Origin: Linum tenue
Taxonomy: Eukaryota > Streptophyta > Magnoliopsida > Malpighiales > Linaceae
Assembly: GCA_946122785.1 (NCBI GenBank)
Contig: CAMGYJ010000011.1
Location: 22,507,007 to 22,571,006 of the forward strand
DNA length: 64,000 bases
Reading direction: 5' to 3'
The notes under the pieces are model-generated. The model had not been told where the DNA came from. It saw only the letters and a list, made by a program, of their open reading frames with translations, and ran no database searches. Below, piece after piece: positions 32,001 through 44,871 of this stretch; the first letter of the stretch is position 1, and every line of letters begins with the position of its first letter. Both the position numbers and the translations under genes were made by a program.

Positions 32001-34545
32001 CAGTTACTGAATGCTATTGGCATCCTCTTGTAGGACTACACCATGAAATCGTCAAGTTCCGATAACACTGAACAAAACATGAGTGTTCTAAGCATGCCAC
32101 CTCTTGGAGTTGGCGAGAGGTTTGAGGATGTATATGAAGTCCTCCTTATATTAGATGACCGTGAGCAGTTTGCAACTCAGGGGTGAGTAACTTGAAGCCA
32201 AAGCACCCTTGTCCTGACTCTTCTTCGTTTGGTAGTTCTATTTGTTCTGTAAACCTTGCTGCCATGATGGAAACATGTTCATTGTTCACAAGAAAAAAAG
32301 ATTATTTTGTATGTTTGCTTAAGAAATTATGACTTTTGGTGATGGTGTGAGTATCGAGTATTGATTTTAGCAATTTGTTAACCCTTATAGTTATCTCATC
32401 GTACCCGGAATGAGATTTGTTTAACCCACTTATCAGTCCGATAGGTTTTTGATAGATGGTTCATGAATTTCTGTTCTAAATGCATCACTTAAATTTGATC
32501 ATGCAGCCTTAATGTAAATGCAGCACACAAATTTGACTGATTCTGGTTTCCTTTTCAAGCAATGTCTAGAAGAAACTTCCTCTGTCCAGAATTCTAAATT
32601 TCGTTGTTATTCTTATTCTAAATGAAATTTTAAACTGAATCTGCTAGGATGTAGAGGGACAGTGTTTTTGAACATAGTAGGTTGAAATACTTGGTAATTA
32701 GTTTGTCTTTTGATAGGTCGCTTTTAACTTAATGAATGTTGTAAGGGATTTCCTTTGTATATCCCTGCACTTGTGAAAAAATTCTTGTTCGTAGTGTTCA
32801 ATTCTCTTCTCTTAGTTCCATCTTCCCAAAAATAGCTTTATATCTGTTGTGAAACTAGAACATACTAACATAATCTTTCATTTACAGGACGAGAGGCAGG
32901 AAGCTTATTGATGGGATGTGCAATGAGCACGGAATAAAAGTAGAGGTAGCAGAGTTTGATCTTTAGACCTTTCCTTTTCTTTCCAAAGGGTTCTTAAATA
33001 ATGTTGGAGTTTCAGTCATAAATAAGACTGTTGTTCGTTGTCCTTCGCCCCGAGCTTTCTTGTCAACTTTCCTTGCTGCTTGGAACCGTTTAAAACCTAT
33101 GCCTTATTCCACCAGCTGCCTGCTGGGTTAGCCTCCTCTCTATCAAAGAGGTCAAAGCTTCAGTTTCTCATAATGTTAACAATTTTATTTTCCGAAAAAC
33201 GAGCAGCACTGCTGTTTGTCTTCATGGTCATCTTGGAAAGCAGTTAGATTGCATTTTAAGAATGGACATCAGGGGTATCTTTTCATTTTTGGTCACTTGT
33301 ACCTGGTGCATCACATATATATGCATGGCATTGTTTGGTGTTCCCTTTAGTAGTGTTTATACATATGGGTTGTTCCTCAGGTCAGGCGGTTACCGGTTGG
33401 GGATGGAATCTGGCTTGCTCGCCACAAATACCATTTTGATGAATACGTTCTTGATTTTGTTGTCGAGCGGAAAAATGTTGATGATTTGCGGTCATCGATT
33501 AGGGATAATCGCTATAGAGACCAGAAATTGAGACTTCAGGTACTCATTCCCCCCCTGGTCGAACCGCATACCATTTCCAGCATGTTGTTCACTTACATTC
33601 TGTTTAATCACTGTGGAGCACCGATGTATCGATTTCTCTAGCATTCCTTGTTTTGACAACAACATAACAACTATCTGACAACATCCTGTTTATTCGCAGA
33701 GATGTGGACTTAAGAAGCTAATGTATCTTGTTGAAGGAGATCCGAACTGTTGTGATGGGGCTGAAAGCATCAAAACAGCGTAAGAGACTAATGATGTCAA
33801 CCAACACGCTTCTCACAAAAACCCACGGAAATTCGTTGTTGCAAACTGTTTTCTTGATGCTTTATAGATTCAGATGTTGTAATGATGTGCTTCATTCTTT
33901 TTGATGATGAAGTTTCCTTCTACCCTATCCTTGCAGCTGTTTTACTACAGAGATTCTGGAGGGCTTTGATGTCCAGAGAACTACCAGTTTACCTGACACA
34001 TTGAAGAAGTATAGCTATTTGACCAAGTCCGTTTCTCAATATTATCGCTCACAGAGAACTTGTGATCGATCCAACCAATTCGCTACCTGCCCTCGGTTTT
34101 GTGATTTCATCAAGAGGTGTGAAGAACTAGACAAGATGACTGTTGGTGATGTGTTTGCTATTCAGCTTATGCAGGTATGTCGATTCTTTCCTTTAACCCA
34201 GCCATCCCCCATTTGTAAATAAAAGAAGTACTGAGGCACAAAAAAATTGGTCTCTGTAGGTTCCTCAAGTGACAGAGCAGGTTGCCATGGCTGTTCTCGA
34301 TCTGTACCCAACGCTTCTGTCACTTGCCTGTGCCTATTCGCTTCTTGTAAGTCCTCTACAATTTTTGAATGCGACGCTAAAATGACCCTACTTTAAAAGT
34401 TCAAGATGATTCCATTGTTTACCATTTGATTCTTACCAAGGAGGGAGACTTCCATGCACAAGTGGACATGCTAAGGAAGCAGAGCAACGACATTGTAAGT
34501 CCAGCTGCGAGCAGAAACATCTTCCATTTAGTATGGGGACAGTGA
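29037..34545 (+). CDS. MUS81: Crossover junction endonuclease MUS81, 15 exons, apparently intact
   Basis: MUS81 is the catalytic subunit of the MUS81-EME1 structure-specific nuclease, cutting branched recombination and stalled-fork intermediates in the nucleus. Exons: 29037-29230, 29752-29840, 29921-29999, 30101-30187, 30277-30402, 31052-31286, 31508-31712, 31801-31913, 32034-32182, 32888-32945, 33381-33539, 33700-33779, 33937-34174, 34260-34346, 34441-34545. Every junction is GT-AG and phases agree, giving 667 residues, close to the usual plant length. It starts MENRKRVVCPGNEDL. The N-terminal helix-hairpin-helix is near 50-80 and the winged-helix region near 100-200. The XPF-type nuclease has ILDDRE, GDGIW and ERKNVDD (474-480, the ERKX3D active site), and a C-terminal HhH2 runs to FHLVWGQ. 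In-frame ATGs at 29028 and 28965 could extend the N-terminus; 29037 was preferred by family resemblance. Confidence 0.95.
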
Positions 34546-34681
34546 TTGATTAACGCAAGTGTGGAATCTCCACTGTTGGCAAATTAAAGAATTACCATGA
34601 ACTAGTCTAGTGTACCAATGAAAAGAAGGCCACTGTAATTGTAAGTCCCAAAGAAGCCTGTTTTCAAGTGGTAGCCACAAC

Positions 34682-35692
34682 TATGGGTGGAAGTTTGGTT
34701 TGCGGGTAACCCGCAAACCGCACACTTTGTGGATACCCATACCTACAATTTGTTGATAGTGGGTTGGGTGTGGGAGCAAAATATTGATTTTTGTGGTTAG
34801 TGGTTAACCACTACCCACAGTGGTTTACCCACAAAACTCACATTTGTTATATTTATTTCTTCAAATACTTTGTAACCCACATTAACCACATTACTTATAT
34901 TAATTTGTGAAACTTGGAAGACTAAAAATTAAAGTAGCTACCAAAATCAAATACACATTATTCTATAAAAAACAAAACCAGGTCAATGCGCAATGTTCAT
35001 GTGAGATATTTTTATCAAATAAGCATTGTCTGTGTGGTATATGTTTATTGTATAACAAAACCATGTCCATAGATATAGTCAAGTAAATTAGTCGATTTGT
35101 TAAAAGAGGGGAATAATCGATAAAGGTTAGTCTGATACCCAAAATAATCTTCATTTCTCCACGAATTCACGAACAACACAACATGCAACCAACTACCAAC
35201 AATACAAGACTATAATCGAGAATAGAGAATAAGCAAATAATTAAAGCGGGCGGCTCCACTTATCGAGCCACTTTTGTGTTTTGTTGTTATTGCCATCGGA
35301 GGAGCCGTGACATGCAACGATGTTTGTCTGGTAACAGGTCACACTGCCTCTGCGTTATCTTCAAATCTCTTTCCAAATCCATCTCTTCTAAATTTACACT
35401 AACATACCTATTGTATTTGAGATTTATAATTTATTTAACACTTTATTAACTTTCTATTATGTATGTTTTTGTGTGAGAAGAAACACAACATCACTATTTA
35501 ATTACCATATTATTATATTTAATGTGAAATTTTTGTGGGTATCCACAACCAACCCGCACCAACCCACAGCGGGTTATGGTTAACCACTCCCCACTGCGTG
35601 GCAGGTTGTGGATAACATAATTCTACATTTGTGGGTGTGATTACCCGCAAAATGTGGGGCGGATACAACACCCACCCCAATTTCCACCCCTA
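34682..35692. mobile_element. Non-autonomous hAT element, 1011 bp, perfect 8-bp TSD
   Basis: Flanked by GCCACAAC at 34674-34681 and 35693-35700. The ends are TATGGGTGGAAG and CTTTCCACCCCTA-like (plus strand ...TTTCCACCCCTA), inverted over about 60 bp with runs related to GCGGGTAACCCGC. No transposase frame is present. Confidence 0.88.
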
Positions 35693-35700
35693 GCCACAAC

Positions 35701-37715
35701 AACTCCGATTGTTGAAGGCTCTCTAATAGTTTTTAATAACATGCATACGAAATGCGGGAACAATCTAAAAGAAAAAGCTTAAGGCTCGTTTTGTTGTTGT
35801 GGGTGTAGTCATTTACAATAGTAGCAAAAGTCTGCTCGCTACCGCTTAGCGTATCAGAAAAATAAATATTTTAAGAAGTAATAATTTAATGTTGACCCAA
35901 AAGTGAAAGTGATTTTATTTCATTATTAATCATTCTTTTCATAGGGTTGTTATTTACAATAGCATATGGTAGATGAATTTGCATAAGGTAGAAGGGTCGT
36001 CGAATAGATTATTTATGTTTAAACTTCTTTCATGACGCTATTGTTACAATATGTATGTTTGATAGTTGATACTGCTGTAACTTTTGCATAATGAAACAGT
36101 TTCTTTGAATCTTTTCAAGAAGTATTTTTAAAAAGAACTGTTGAGTGTTTAGCGTTTTTTAGAGTTACTTTCTTATATAAGAAGTATTTCATATTAAATA
36201 ATACTATTTTCAATTTATTTTTTAAAAATGATATAAATGAAATAAAATTATGTTTTCGAGAAAAAGAATAATATATGGTAAGGACAATTTTGTATTTTCA
36301 AATCGAAGCTTCTGCTTTTAAGTTACGAAAAAATCCAGCTTTTTAAAAAGCGAAACTTTAGAGGTGTTTGGCTTGGCTTCAACTTTTGAAACATAAAACT
36401 TCTAAAATTCGAGCCAAACATAGTCGTACTCTTCTGGGTTTTTTTTGGGTTCGAGGTAATCGTGGTTATCCTTTATAAAACTAGCATGGTCTCCGGCCAG
36501 TTGGCCAGAGGAAGGTGAGGTATGAAATTTGATAATGTAATAGGGTATATAGCTTATTGTTGTATAGTTTTTTTGGAAACATGTAATAAAGATAGTGAAT
36601 TTTAGCAGGAAAGAGACATGAATGATGCAATGAATAAAAAATCAGCTTTATGAACCAAAATCAAGTACTTGTTACCTTGTGAAAAAATATTGTTTCTGGT
36701 AATATGATGTGGCGGAGTAAGTTTTTAAGCTAATTGTTGTATAGTTTTTTTTGGAAACACGTAATAAAGATAATGAATTTTAGCAGGAAAGAGACATGAA
36801 TGATGCAACGAATAAAAAATCAGCCTTATGAACCAAAATCAAGTACTTGTTACCTTGTGAAACAATATTGTTTCTGGTAATATGATGAGGCGGAGTAAGT
36901 TTTATAGAAACCAAATTCCAGAAAATCGAATAAAAAATTGTCTATCGTGCCGGTTTTCGGGAAATGAGCATCTCACAATCGTTGCTAGCTTTTACTCGGC
37001 CTGTTACCCGATTAATTTGCTTTTTAAAACTTTCATCTTCCTAGACAATGATAAAATGGTGGTAAACACGGACTCACCTGCCGAACTGGTTTGGATTGAG
37101 ATTTTTATTGGGTATCGGGGAACAGTGTGATTATAAATTAAACTTGGTCAAAGCAGACCAAAACTTGAAATTCAGCCTGTTTAACCGACCCATGTCAAAC
37201 GCTAATTATTATTTACTTTTAAACTTCCTATTTTAAAATAGAAAATAGTGAAAAATAGAGATGACTGCAATTCGCCATTTGCACATCATAGATTCAGTAA
37301 TAAAACCATAGAAATTTGAAAGGAAACTGAAAATGTTTAGGATCGTTTTAATGTTAAAAATAACCAAATAGATCTTTATGTTTAGTTTTTTACTAACAAA
37401 TACCAAACGATTCCCTATAAAATACACTATAATTTAATCATTATGATATTAAATAATTACATAATATATATTTGAAATGATTAAAATTGGACTAATTTGG
37501 TTGGTCGAGGTTGAACCATTTAATAACTTTAAAATACATTATATTTTAGCCACTAAGATATAAATAATAGCATAATATATATCATGCTAGAGAAAATAGC
37601 TTGTTTTAGAATGACAAACTCATGATGTTCATTTATTTTATTTGATGGGCAAATCCCGTGTAGTCAGGCCCATTCAACCCTTTTATTTTATGGTTAGCGG
37701 TTAGCCCATTAGAAT
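35701..37715. other. AT-rich intergenic DNA with a 178-bp tandem duplication
   Basis: No gene seen. The segment 36545-36904 is a direct duplication with period 178 bp: GCGGAGTAA ends copies at 36720 and 36898, and both share AGGAAAGAGACATGAATGAT. The copies differ at several sites. Confidence 0.7.
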
Positions 37716-38208
37716 TCATGCATTAGTTTATTGTTAAATTTTTTCTTTTTAGCAATAAAAAAGAGTATTGTTTTTGCCCTTTCATATATGTTTTACCAAC
37801 ACCGAGAAATAAAGGGCTTAAAGAAAAAAACTGACACTCATTGGCCCGTTTGAATCCGCATATGTACGGTAAGTTTGCTCGTTCCATAGAGGAAATAGAA
37901 AAAAATTGACACTCCCTATTCTACCCTTCCTACGAATGCTCTTGGAGTAGGGAATTTGAAATGGGGGAATGGTTTTTTCCTCATTGTTATTATATGTTTT
38001 TAATTTAAATAGATACAACAAATGTACTTAGTGTGATTGGTTATGATATTTGCTTTTTTGTAAAGTTGTCATGGTTCGAATCCCAATACGTGTCTTTTTA
38101 ATGAATAAATAAAAAAAGTAATTGTGAAGACTAAAATGTCCTTCCTACTTTCACTCTCGTTGCAGGAAATTTTAAATGGAGCAACAGTTTTCCCGTTCCT
38201 GCTATTAT
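37716..38208 (+). repeat. SINE-like repeat, copy 2
   Basis: Near-copy of 2045-2523, with B-box ATGGTTCGAATCCCAATACG and the shared tail. Confidence 0.45.
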
Positions 38209-38219
38209 ATATTGTGTGT

Positions 38220-41200
38220 AGATTTTTGGATTGATTGTAGGTTTGAGTAGGTTCAACTCGCATTGAGCCGGTCAAATTAGGTTGGATACAAATTAATTTG
38301 GATTCAATTGTTTTTCTCAAACAAAAGGAAAAGGCGAAATGAAAAACATTAAAGTTAAAACTCGTTATCACCAGGTTTAACTCGCTTTGACTTGGTTGAA
38401 CCGAGTTTTGGGCAAATTCACACCTGACACAACCCGCCAATTACAAAAACAGATAAAACTCACTCCCGTATAAAACCTGTAAAAGTCGGGTTCTAGTCGT
38501 TTGGTCGGGTCGAATTAGGTTGTATACCCATGCGTTTGGACTTTGGACTCAATTGTAATTCTCAACCAAATGGAAAAAGATAAAAAATACTAAAGCGGAT
38601 AAAACTCGTTCATGACCCCAAACTCTCCACACTGTGTTCAACTCGCTTTGACCGGATCGCCCAGTTTTAACAAATTCATAATTTACCTAATCTGTCAATT
38701 ACAAAAGCGGATAAAACTCGCACTCGATACGAAATGCATTAACAATGAGTCAAAATTCAATTGTCATTCTCAACGAAAAGCAAAATGAGCAATAAAAAAC
38801 ATTAAAGCATACAAAACCCGCTTTCGATCTAAAACTGGTCAACAACGTGCTCAACTTGCTTTGAAATTTTTTTTAACAAATTAACACTTGGTCCAACTTG
38901 CCACCTACAAAAGCGGATAAAGCTCGCTCACAATACAACACTCGTCAATACCTTAGATTCGGGTTTAATTGTCTTCCCGACCAAAAGGAAAAAAGAGAAA
39001 TTTATAAATGCTAAAATCGGTTTCAAGTCGCTTTGACCGGATTGAATTAGGTTGGATACTCATGGATTTTGAGTTCAATTGTCATCATGCTCAACAAAAA
39101 GCAAAAAGTAAAAGAAAAAGCACTAAAGCGGACGAAACTCGGTCCCAATACAAAACTCACCAACATTGAGTAGATATGGTAGCGTCATTGGTAAACGCTG
39201 GAAGGGGACAACTTAGTATTCAGTTGACAGTGTTTAGAGATGGTTGTGAATTGGTGAGCGTTGTTGAGGATTAGACAGATCAAGATCATATCTAGTATGG
39301 TCTTTGGTCGCGACCATGGCAAACGGTGGAAGAGAGCAACTTAGGATTCCACCGAGAGTGTTTCGAGTTGGGTTGCAAAATGTTGCGAAAAGTGGATAGT
39401 TGTTGCCAATGTAGTCAAAATCGCGCTTTAATACTTAAAAACTTACGATTTTACATTTCTAGTTCAATAAAACGCTTCTACACAAAATCTAAGTTTTTAT
39501 AACTTATGTAGTTAAAAACTCCGCTTTAAATCATAAAAACTTACGATTTTAAACTTCTAGATCACCAAAACATTTCTACATAGAAACTCACTTTTGACTA
39601 CATTGGCTGCTGTAATAGCGAGTTGAAAACCTAGTAGGCAATAATTTTTATGGGAAACAATGAACAATAGATTTAAACCTAGCGAACACCCATGTGTTTG
39701 GGGTTCAATTATGATCATGCTCAACAAAAAGGAAAAAGAAAAAGAAAAAAACACTAAACAAGATGAAACTCGTTCCCGATATAAAACTCGTGGTAGCGAC
39801 CTTAGGAAGTGGTGGTGATGAAGAACTTAGAATTCCGCCGACAGTATTTTGAAATGGGTTGCAATGATTGGCAAAGGCGATGATTTGTGTTTCGATTCAA
39901 TTGTCATCATGCTCAACAAAAAAGATAAAAAAAGAAAAAAACATTAAGGAGGATGAAACTCGGTCCCGAAACAAAACTCGTGGTAACGGCCCTGAGAAAT
40001 GGTGGTGGGGAACAAATTATGATTCCGCAGACAATATTTCGATGGGTTGCAAAATGGTTGACAAAGGCAATGATTTGTGTTGGGTTCAATTGTGATCATT
40101 TTCAACAAAAAGGAAAAAAAAGAAAGAAAAAAACACTAAGGAGGATGAAACTCGGCCCCGATACAAAACTCGTGGTAGTGGCCTTGGAAAACAGTGGTGG
40201 GGAACAACTTAGGATTATGCCGATAGTATTTCGAGATGGGCTGCAAAATGATGGGAAAAGGCGATGATTTGTGTTCAAGTTAGAATACCAATATGTTTGG
40301 GTTCAATTGTGATCATACTCATCAAAAAGGAAAAAGAGAAAGAAAAAAACACTAAAGAGGATGAAACTTGATCCCGATACAAAATTGATTGTAGCGGCCT
40401 TGTGAAATGGTAGCGAGGAATAACTTAGAATTTTGCCGACAATATTTCGAGATAAGTTGCAAAATGCTGCGCAAAGGCGATGATTTGTGTTCAAGTTCGG
40501 ATACTCATGTGTTTGGGTTCAATTGTAATCATGCTCAGCAAAAAGGAAAAAGAGAAAGAAAAAAACACTAAAGAGGATGAAACTCGGTCAGGATACAAAA
40601 CTCGTGGTAGCGTCATTAGGAATCGGTGGCGGAGAAAAACTTAGAATTTTGCCGACAGTATTTCGAGATCCGCTGCAAAATGGTGGACAAAGCCGATGAT
40701 TTGTACAAAAAGTTATAGACGAAAACCTAGCGAATAATAACTAAACAGAGATGTTGTAGAATGAAGAGTGGGGTAAAAGGACTTGGAACTCCCCCACTTG
40801 CACTTGGAGGAGTGTGAGAGCCACTAATGAATAGTAACTTGCAACCTAGGCTTTGTGTTCAAGTTAGGATACTCATGTGTTTGTGTTCAATAGTAATCAT
40901 GTTCAGCAAAAAGAAAAAAGAGAAAGAAAAAAACACTCAAGAGGATGAAACTCGGTCCCGATACAAAACTCGTGGTAGCGTCATTGGGAATCGGTGGTGG
41001 GGAACAATTTAGGATTTTGCCGATAGTATTTCGAGATCCGCTGCAAAATGGTGGACAAAGGCGATGATTTTTGCAAAAAGTTATAGACGAAAACATAGCG
41101 AATAATAACTAAACACAAATGTTGTAGAATGAAGAGTGGAGTAAAAGAAGGACTTGGAACTCCCCCACTTCCACTTGGAGGAGTGTGAGAGCCACTAATG

Positions 41201-41400
41201 AATAGTAACTTGCAACCTAGGCTTTTATATATTAATTAATTAATTAATATATTAACTAGCGAACAATAACTAAACACAAATGTTGTAGAATGAAGAGTGA
41301 GGTAAAAGAAAAACTTGGAACTCTCCCACTTGCACTTAAAGGAGTGTGAGAGCCACTAATGAATAATAACTTGTAATCTAGGATTTTCTATATTAATTTT
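38220..41400 (+). repeat. Satellite-like tandem repeat field
   Basis: Degenerate units share TTCAATTGTGATCATGCTCA, an A/G-rich run, GATGAAACTCGGTCCCGATA, an ACAAAACTCGTGGTAGCG-like segment, and GGCGATGATTTGTGTT. From 39690 to 41060 the units are about 190-215 bp and clear; from 38220 to 39690 they are older. A second unit (GAAGAGTGGAGTAAAAGAA, CTCCCCCACTTGCACTTGG, GAGTGTGAGAGCCACTAATG) is present three times at about 40735, 41098 and 41258. Short frames inside are by-products of the repeat. Confidence 0.75.
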
Positions 41401-41561
41401 GAGGAAGGCAGCTCTGTTGGACTGGCCTTGTGATAAATAATGTCGATTTAACCATTAAAAATGCAGAGGAAAAAATATGTACAAAGTGTGTTTAATGGAT
41501 TAAACACTCTAAATTAAATTGTTTCAGTCACCGATAAGATGCCATTAGAAACAATTTTTGT

Positions 41562-42420
41562 TAGGGCTGATAATTAGTTTGGTTATAACTGCAATCGTTT
41601 AGTCGGTTCTCGGTTAATTGTTAATCACTTTGTTTGTATTGTTAACCGCATTGTTAAATTAGTCGGTTAACCGTAACCGTATAGTCTATTCTCGGTTATT
41701 TTGTCAGTTAACCGAATAATCGTTAACCAAGTGATTCGGTAATGTCATACCAAAATAACAATCGATAACCTAACCAACACAAGAACTACTTCATTCAATT
41801 GTGAATTTTTTTCATAAATATGCATGTGTTCTTTTCTTAAGTTGTTATCATTGAATAATTGATAATTTAACATAGATATATATCAATACATAATCAACTC
41901 AATCCAAAACATGTACACAATAATACCATTCTACCATCAAACTTTATTAAAGAAGCATACAATGATACCCAACAACAATTACTCAACTTGCAAACCCCAT
42001 CAAATTACATGGAATCTTAATGTTACTAATTGTTGTCGAGCAACTATGCTCAAGTATGACTTTCTACTGTGTTTCTTCTAAAACTCTTCTTTTAAATTAT
42101 TCTCATTTGAGTCTAAGTCACATTTACAACTAGGATAGGCAAGGGGTCTTGTAATCCTTCAAACACCCCATTATTTTTGGCCTATGTTTGCAGCTCATGG
42201 AGGTTTATTATTTTTGGCTCTAACTATGAGGATGGTCATAATCAGTTAGTCGATTAACCATCGATTATTAACCGTTTAACCATTGATTAGTTATTAGCTA
42301 AATTTGGTTATAGGGAACCGACCGTTTTTTATTTAATTGGTTCTCGGTTTAACCATTAATCACCAGTTCTGGTTCGGTTATTGGTTACACCATTAATGGA
42401 ATAACCGCTTACCAGTCATA
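41562..42420. mobile_element. Non-autonomous hAT element, 859 bp, perfect 8-bp TSD
   Basis: ATTTTTGT lies on both sides (41554-41561, 42421-42428). The ends TAGGGCTGATAA and ACCAGTCATA are imperfect inverted repeats. The interior is rich in CGGTTA/TAACCG words on both arms. Confidence 0.75.
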
Positions 42421-42686
42421 ATTTTTGTAAACAATAAGGAAGCTCTTTACATTGATTTCAGTTAATTTATGTTGTGTTGTCAATCTTTTTGGTCACAACA
42501 ACAAATGAAAATATAACTGAACATATTATTAGTTTCTATATTTGTTTTTTTTTTTACAAAATGTAATCATATATTGATTGAAATAGAGATAGAACACGCT
42601 GGTATATATCCAGAACAAAAAATCAAAAGAAACGATATGGGGGCCGGTACAAAGAAATGGCTTTTCTAGCTACTGAATGACCTACC

Positions 42687-44640
42687 TTATCGCTTTTGAC
42701 CTATAAATCGTACAACATAACCATTACGAAACGCAAATAGACGAATGACTTCCTCAAGAATGACCCCATAGTAACAATATCGCTTGTCTGCTAGGGTTAT
42801 CTTATCAATGACAACCTTCACATCTCCTTCAAAATGAACCTCTGAGAGACCAAGATCCAGACACAACTTGACAGCCTCCCGAAGAACCAAAAGCTCTACT
42901 AAGGTTGGATCATCAATATTCTCAACGTAAACCCCTTCAGCTAATCCAAAAGATCCTTTGGGGTCCCTTAGGATGATTCCTCTAGCGGCATGGAACCCAC
43001 TCCATATCGCCCCTTCCCACATGCAAGTGAATGTGCCGGACGAGCCGGGCTCGGTCTATGTGGGATCATTCTATCTGCTGGCAAGCTAATCCAATCATGG
43101 ACTTGTTGATGATACGCGTATCAAGGTAGATATTCAAAATTGCTTACCCTAAAAGGAAACCTAATTCCTGGATCAACAAATCTTACCCGTACCAACAACT
43201 TTTTTAGAAACATTGAAAAAGTATGGCGCCGGAGCCAATGGTCTGGATACTCTAAACTAGAGTGATCCCATAATGCTTTCGCCACTGGGCAATCCAGAAA
43301 CATATGCTCTATTGACTCCGACTATGCCCAGCAGGCCGGGCAACGGGGCACTACTTCGACCTTCTTCTCAATAAGTGCCTCTGTAGTCTGGATTATGTGA
43401 GGAAAAATCGGCCAGAGAAAAATTTTCAGCTTGCGCGGAATTGGTAGCTCTCACATCTGAATCCAACTGGCTCTATCCATAAAACTAACCCTTTGACACC
43501 AAACATCTCGCTGCCTATCAATCAAAATCTCTAGGTGGTATGCAGACTTCATGGTAAACACCCCATCCTGGTATTATGCGAAATTAGGGAGTCATTTATA
43601 ACCATACGAGGCAGTCGGATCACTTTAATGGCCTGGACAACATCTGTGTGAGTCGTTTGTCACTCCAATCGCCTCCACCTTGCTCCATTAGCTCTCCCAC
43701 CTTCAGGTGATACCCCTACGTTATCACATGATGGTGACAAAGGGGGGGGGGGCATTCGGTTGTAAACTAGGAATCCATCTAGAATTCCAAATAGAGGCAC
43801 TATGGCCATTCCCAACCTGCCAATGCAATCCTTGAGAAAGTAACTAGCGACCATACAGGATACTCTGCCAGCTTCAAGAGGGTCGTGAATGCGCATAAGT
43901 AGTAAGGAAGGACCCTGTAGGAAAGTACCTTCCTTTGTACACGTGAGCCAGGAGGGATTGGGGTTCGTTAAGAATTTGCGACCAAATTTTGGCAAAGAGG
44001 GCCTCATTAAGGTGCTCGAATTGACGAAACCCTATCCTCCATCATTAGGGCTGGCTATTTGGACCGGGACCGGATGAAAAACCGGAAATCGGACCGTATA
44101 ACCCGGACCGAGACCGGACCGGGACCGGACAGTAAACAATCCAATCCAATCTTTTGGCTTAGATTTGAGGTAAAAAACCGGATAAAGACCGGATAAGAGA
44201 GCTCAACACCCAAAACTTAAGGGTAATTTGCATAAACGGTCACAAACCTTTACACTTAGTACAAAACTTAACCAACTCCTCACCCTTTTAGGCCTTAGGC
44301 CACTCAAATTCCCACAATCTCGATATAAAATCAAGACCGAATTGGACCGGACCGGATCAAGACCGGACCGGATCAAGACCGGACTGTATCCAATCCAATC
44401 TTCGGTCCTTATATTCTCAAAAAAACTGGACTGGACCGGATCAATTTGGACCAATTTAACCGGACCGGACCGTATAGCCACCCCTATCCATCATGGTTAT
44501 TGCAGCACAAGTTTTTCTAGGATATCCGACAGATATGAGACTAACCGTCCCACCAAAATCTGGCCACATGTTTATCCAAATCCCTATAGAGGGATACCAA
44601 GAGTTTGAAACAAGATACTATAGAAAGGGGTGACTAAAAA
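42687..44640 (-). pseudogene. LINE (non-LTR) 3' remnant: end of RT, zf-RVT, RNase H-like
   Basis: Degraded minus-strand pol. At 44600-44500 it reads KHVARFWWDG; after a MITE insertion it continues with NEALFAKIWSQILNEPQSLL, AHVYKGRYFPTGSFLTT and SILYGR, the hallmark region downstream of LINE reverse transcriptase. Next comes the zinc-binding zf-RVT motif CPACWA-stop-SESIEHMFLDC, and finally an RNase H-like domain with GIILRDPKGSFGLAEG, ELLVLREAVKLCLDLGLS and EVHFEGD (ends 42687). Frameshifts and stops are frequent. This is a plant L1-type element, 5' truncated. Confidence 0.8.
44046..44486. mobile_element. hAT MITE, copy 1 (441 bp), perfect 8-bp TSD
   Basis: TCCATCAT occurs at 44038-44045 and 44487-44494. 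The termini are TAGGGCTGGCTAT and ATAGCCACCCCTA. The interior is dense in ACCGGACCGG-type words near both ends. It is about 95 percent alike to 56623-57059 by eye, and interrupts the LINE remnant. Confidence 0.92.
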
Positions 44641-44871
44641 CTAGTCCCGAACTCAAAGAAACCACGTAAATCATGAGTCTTCCATATTTCCAATTTGTTA
44701 AGTTTGGTAAAACCAACACCTTTTGTTGTTACTAAACACCCATACACTGAGCTTGCCATGCCTTATACAATTAAAATTCATTTACATCATTTGTACCATT
44801 AATCTTATATATGTCGGAAGCGAAAAACAGAGAGTTCCATGAACTCCCAATGCGTAAATAACATGTCTCTT

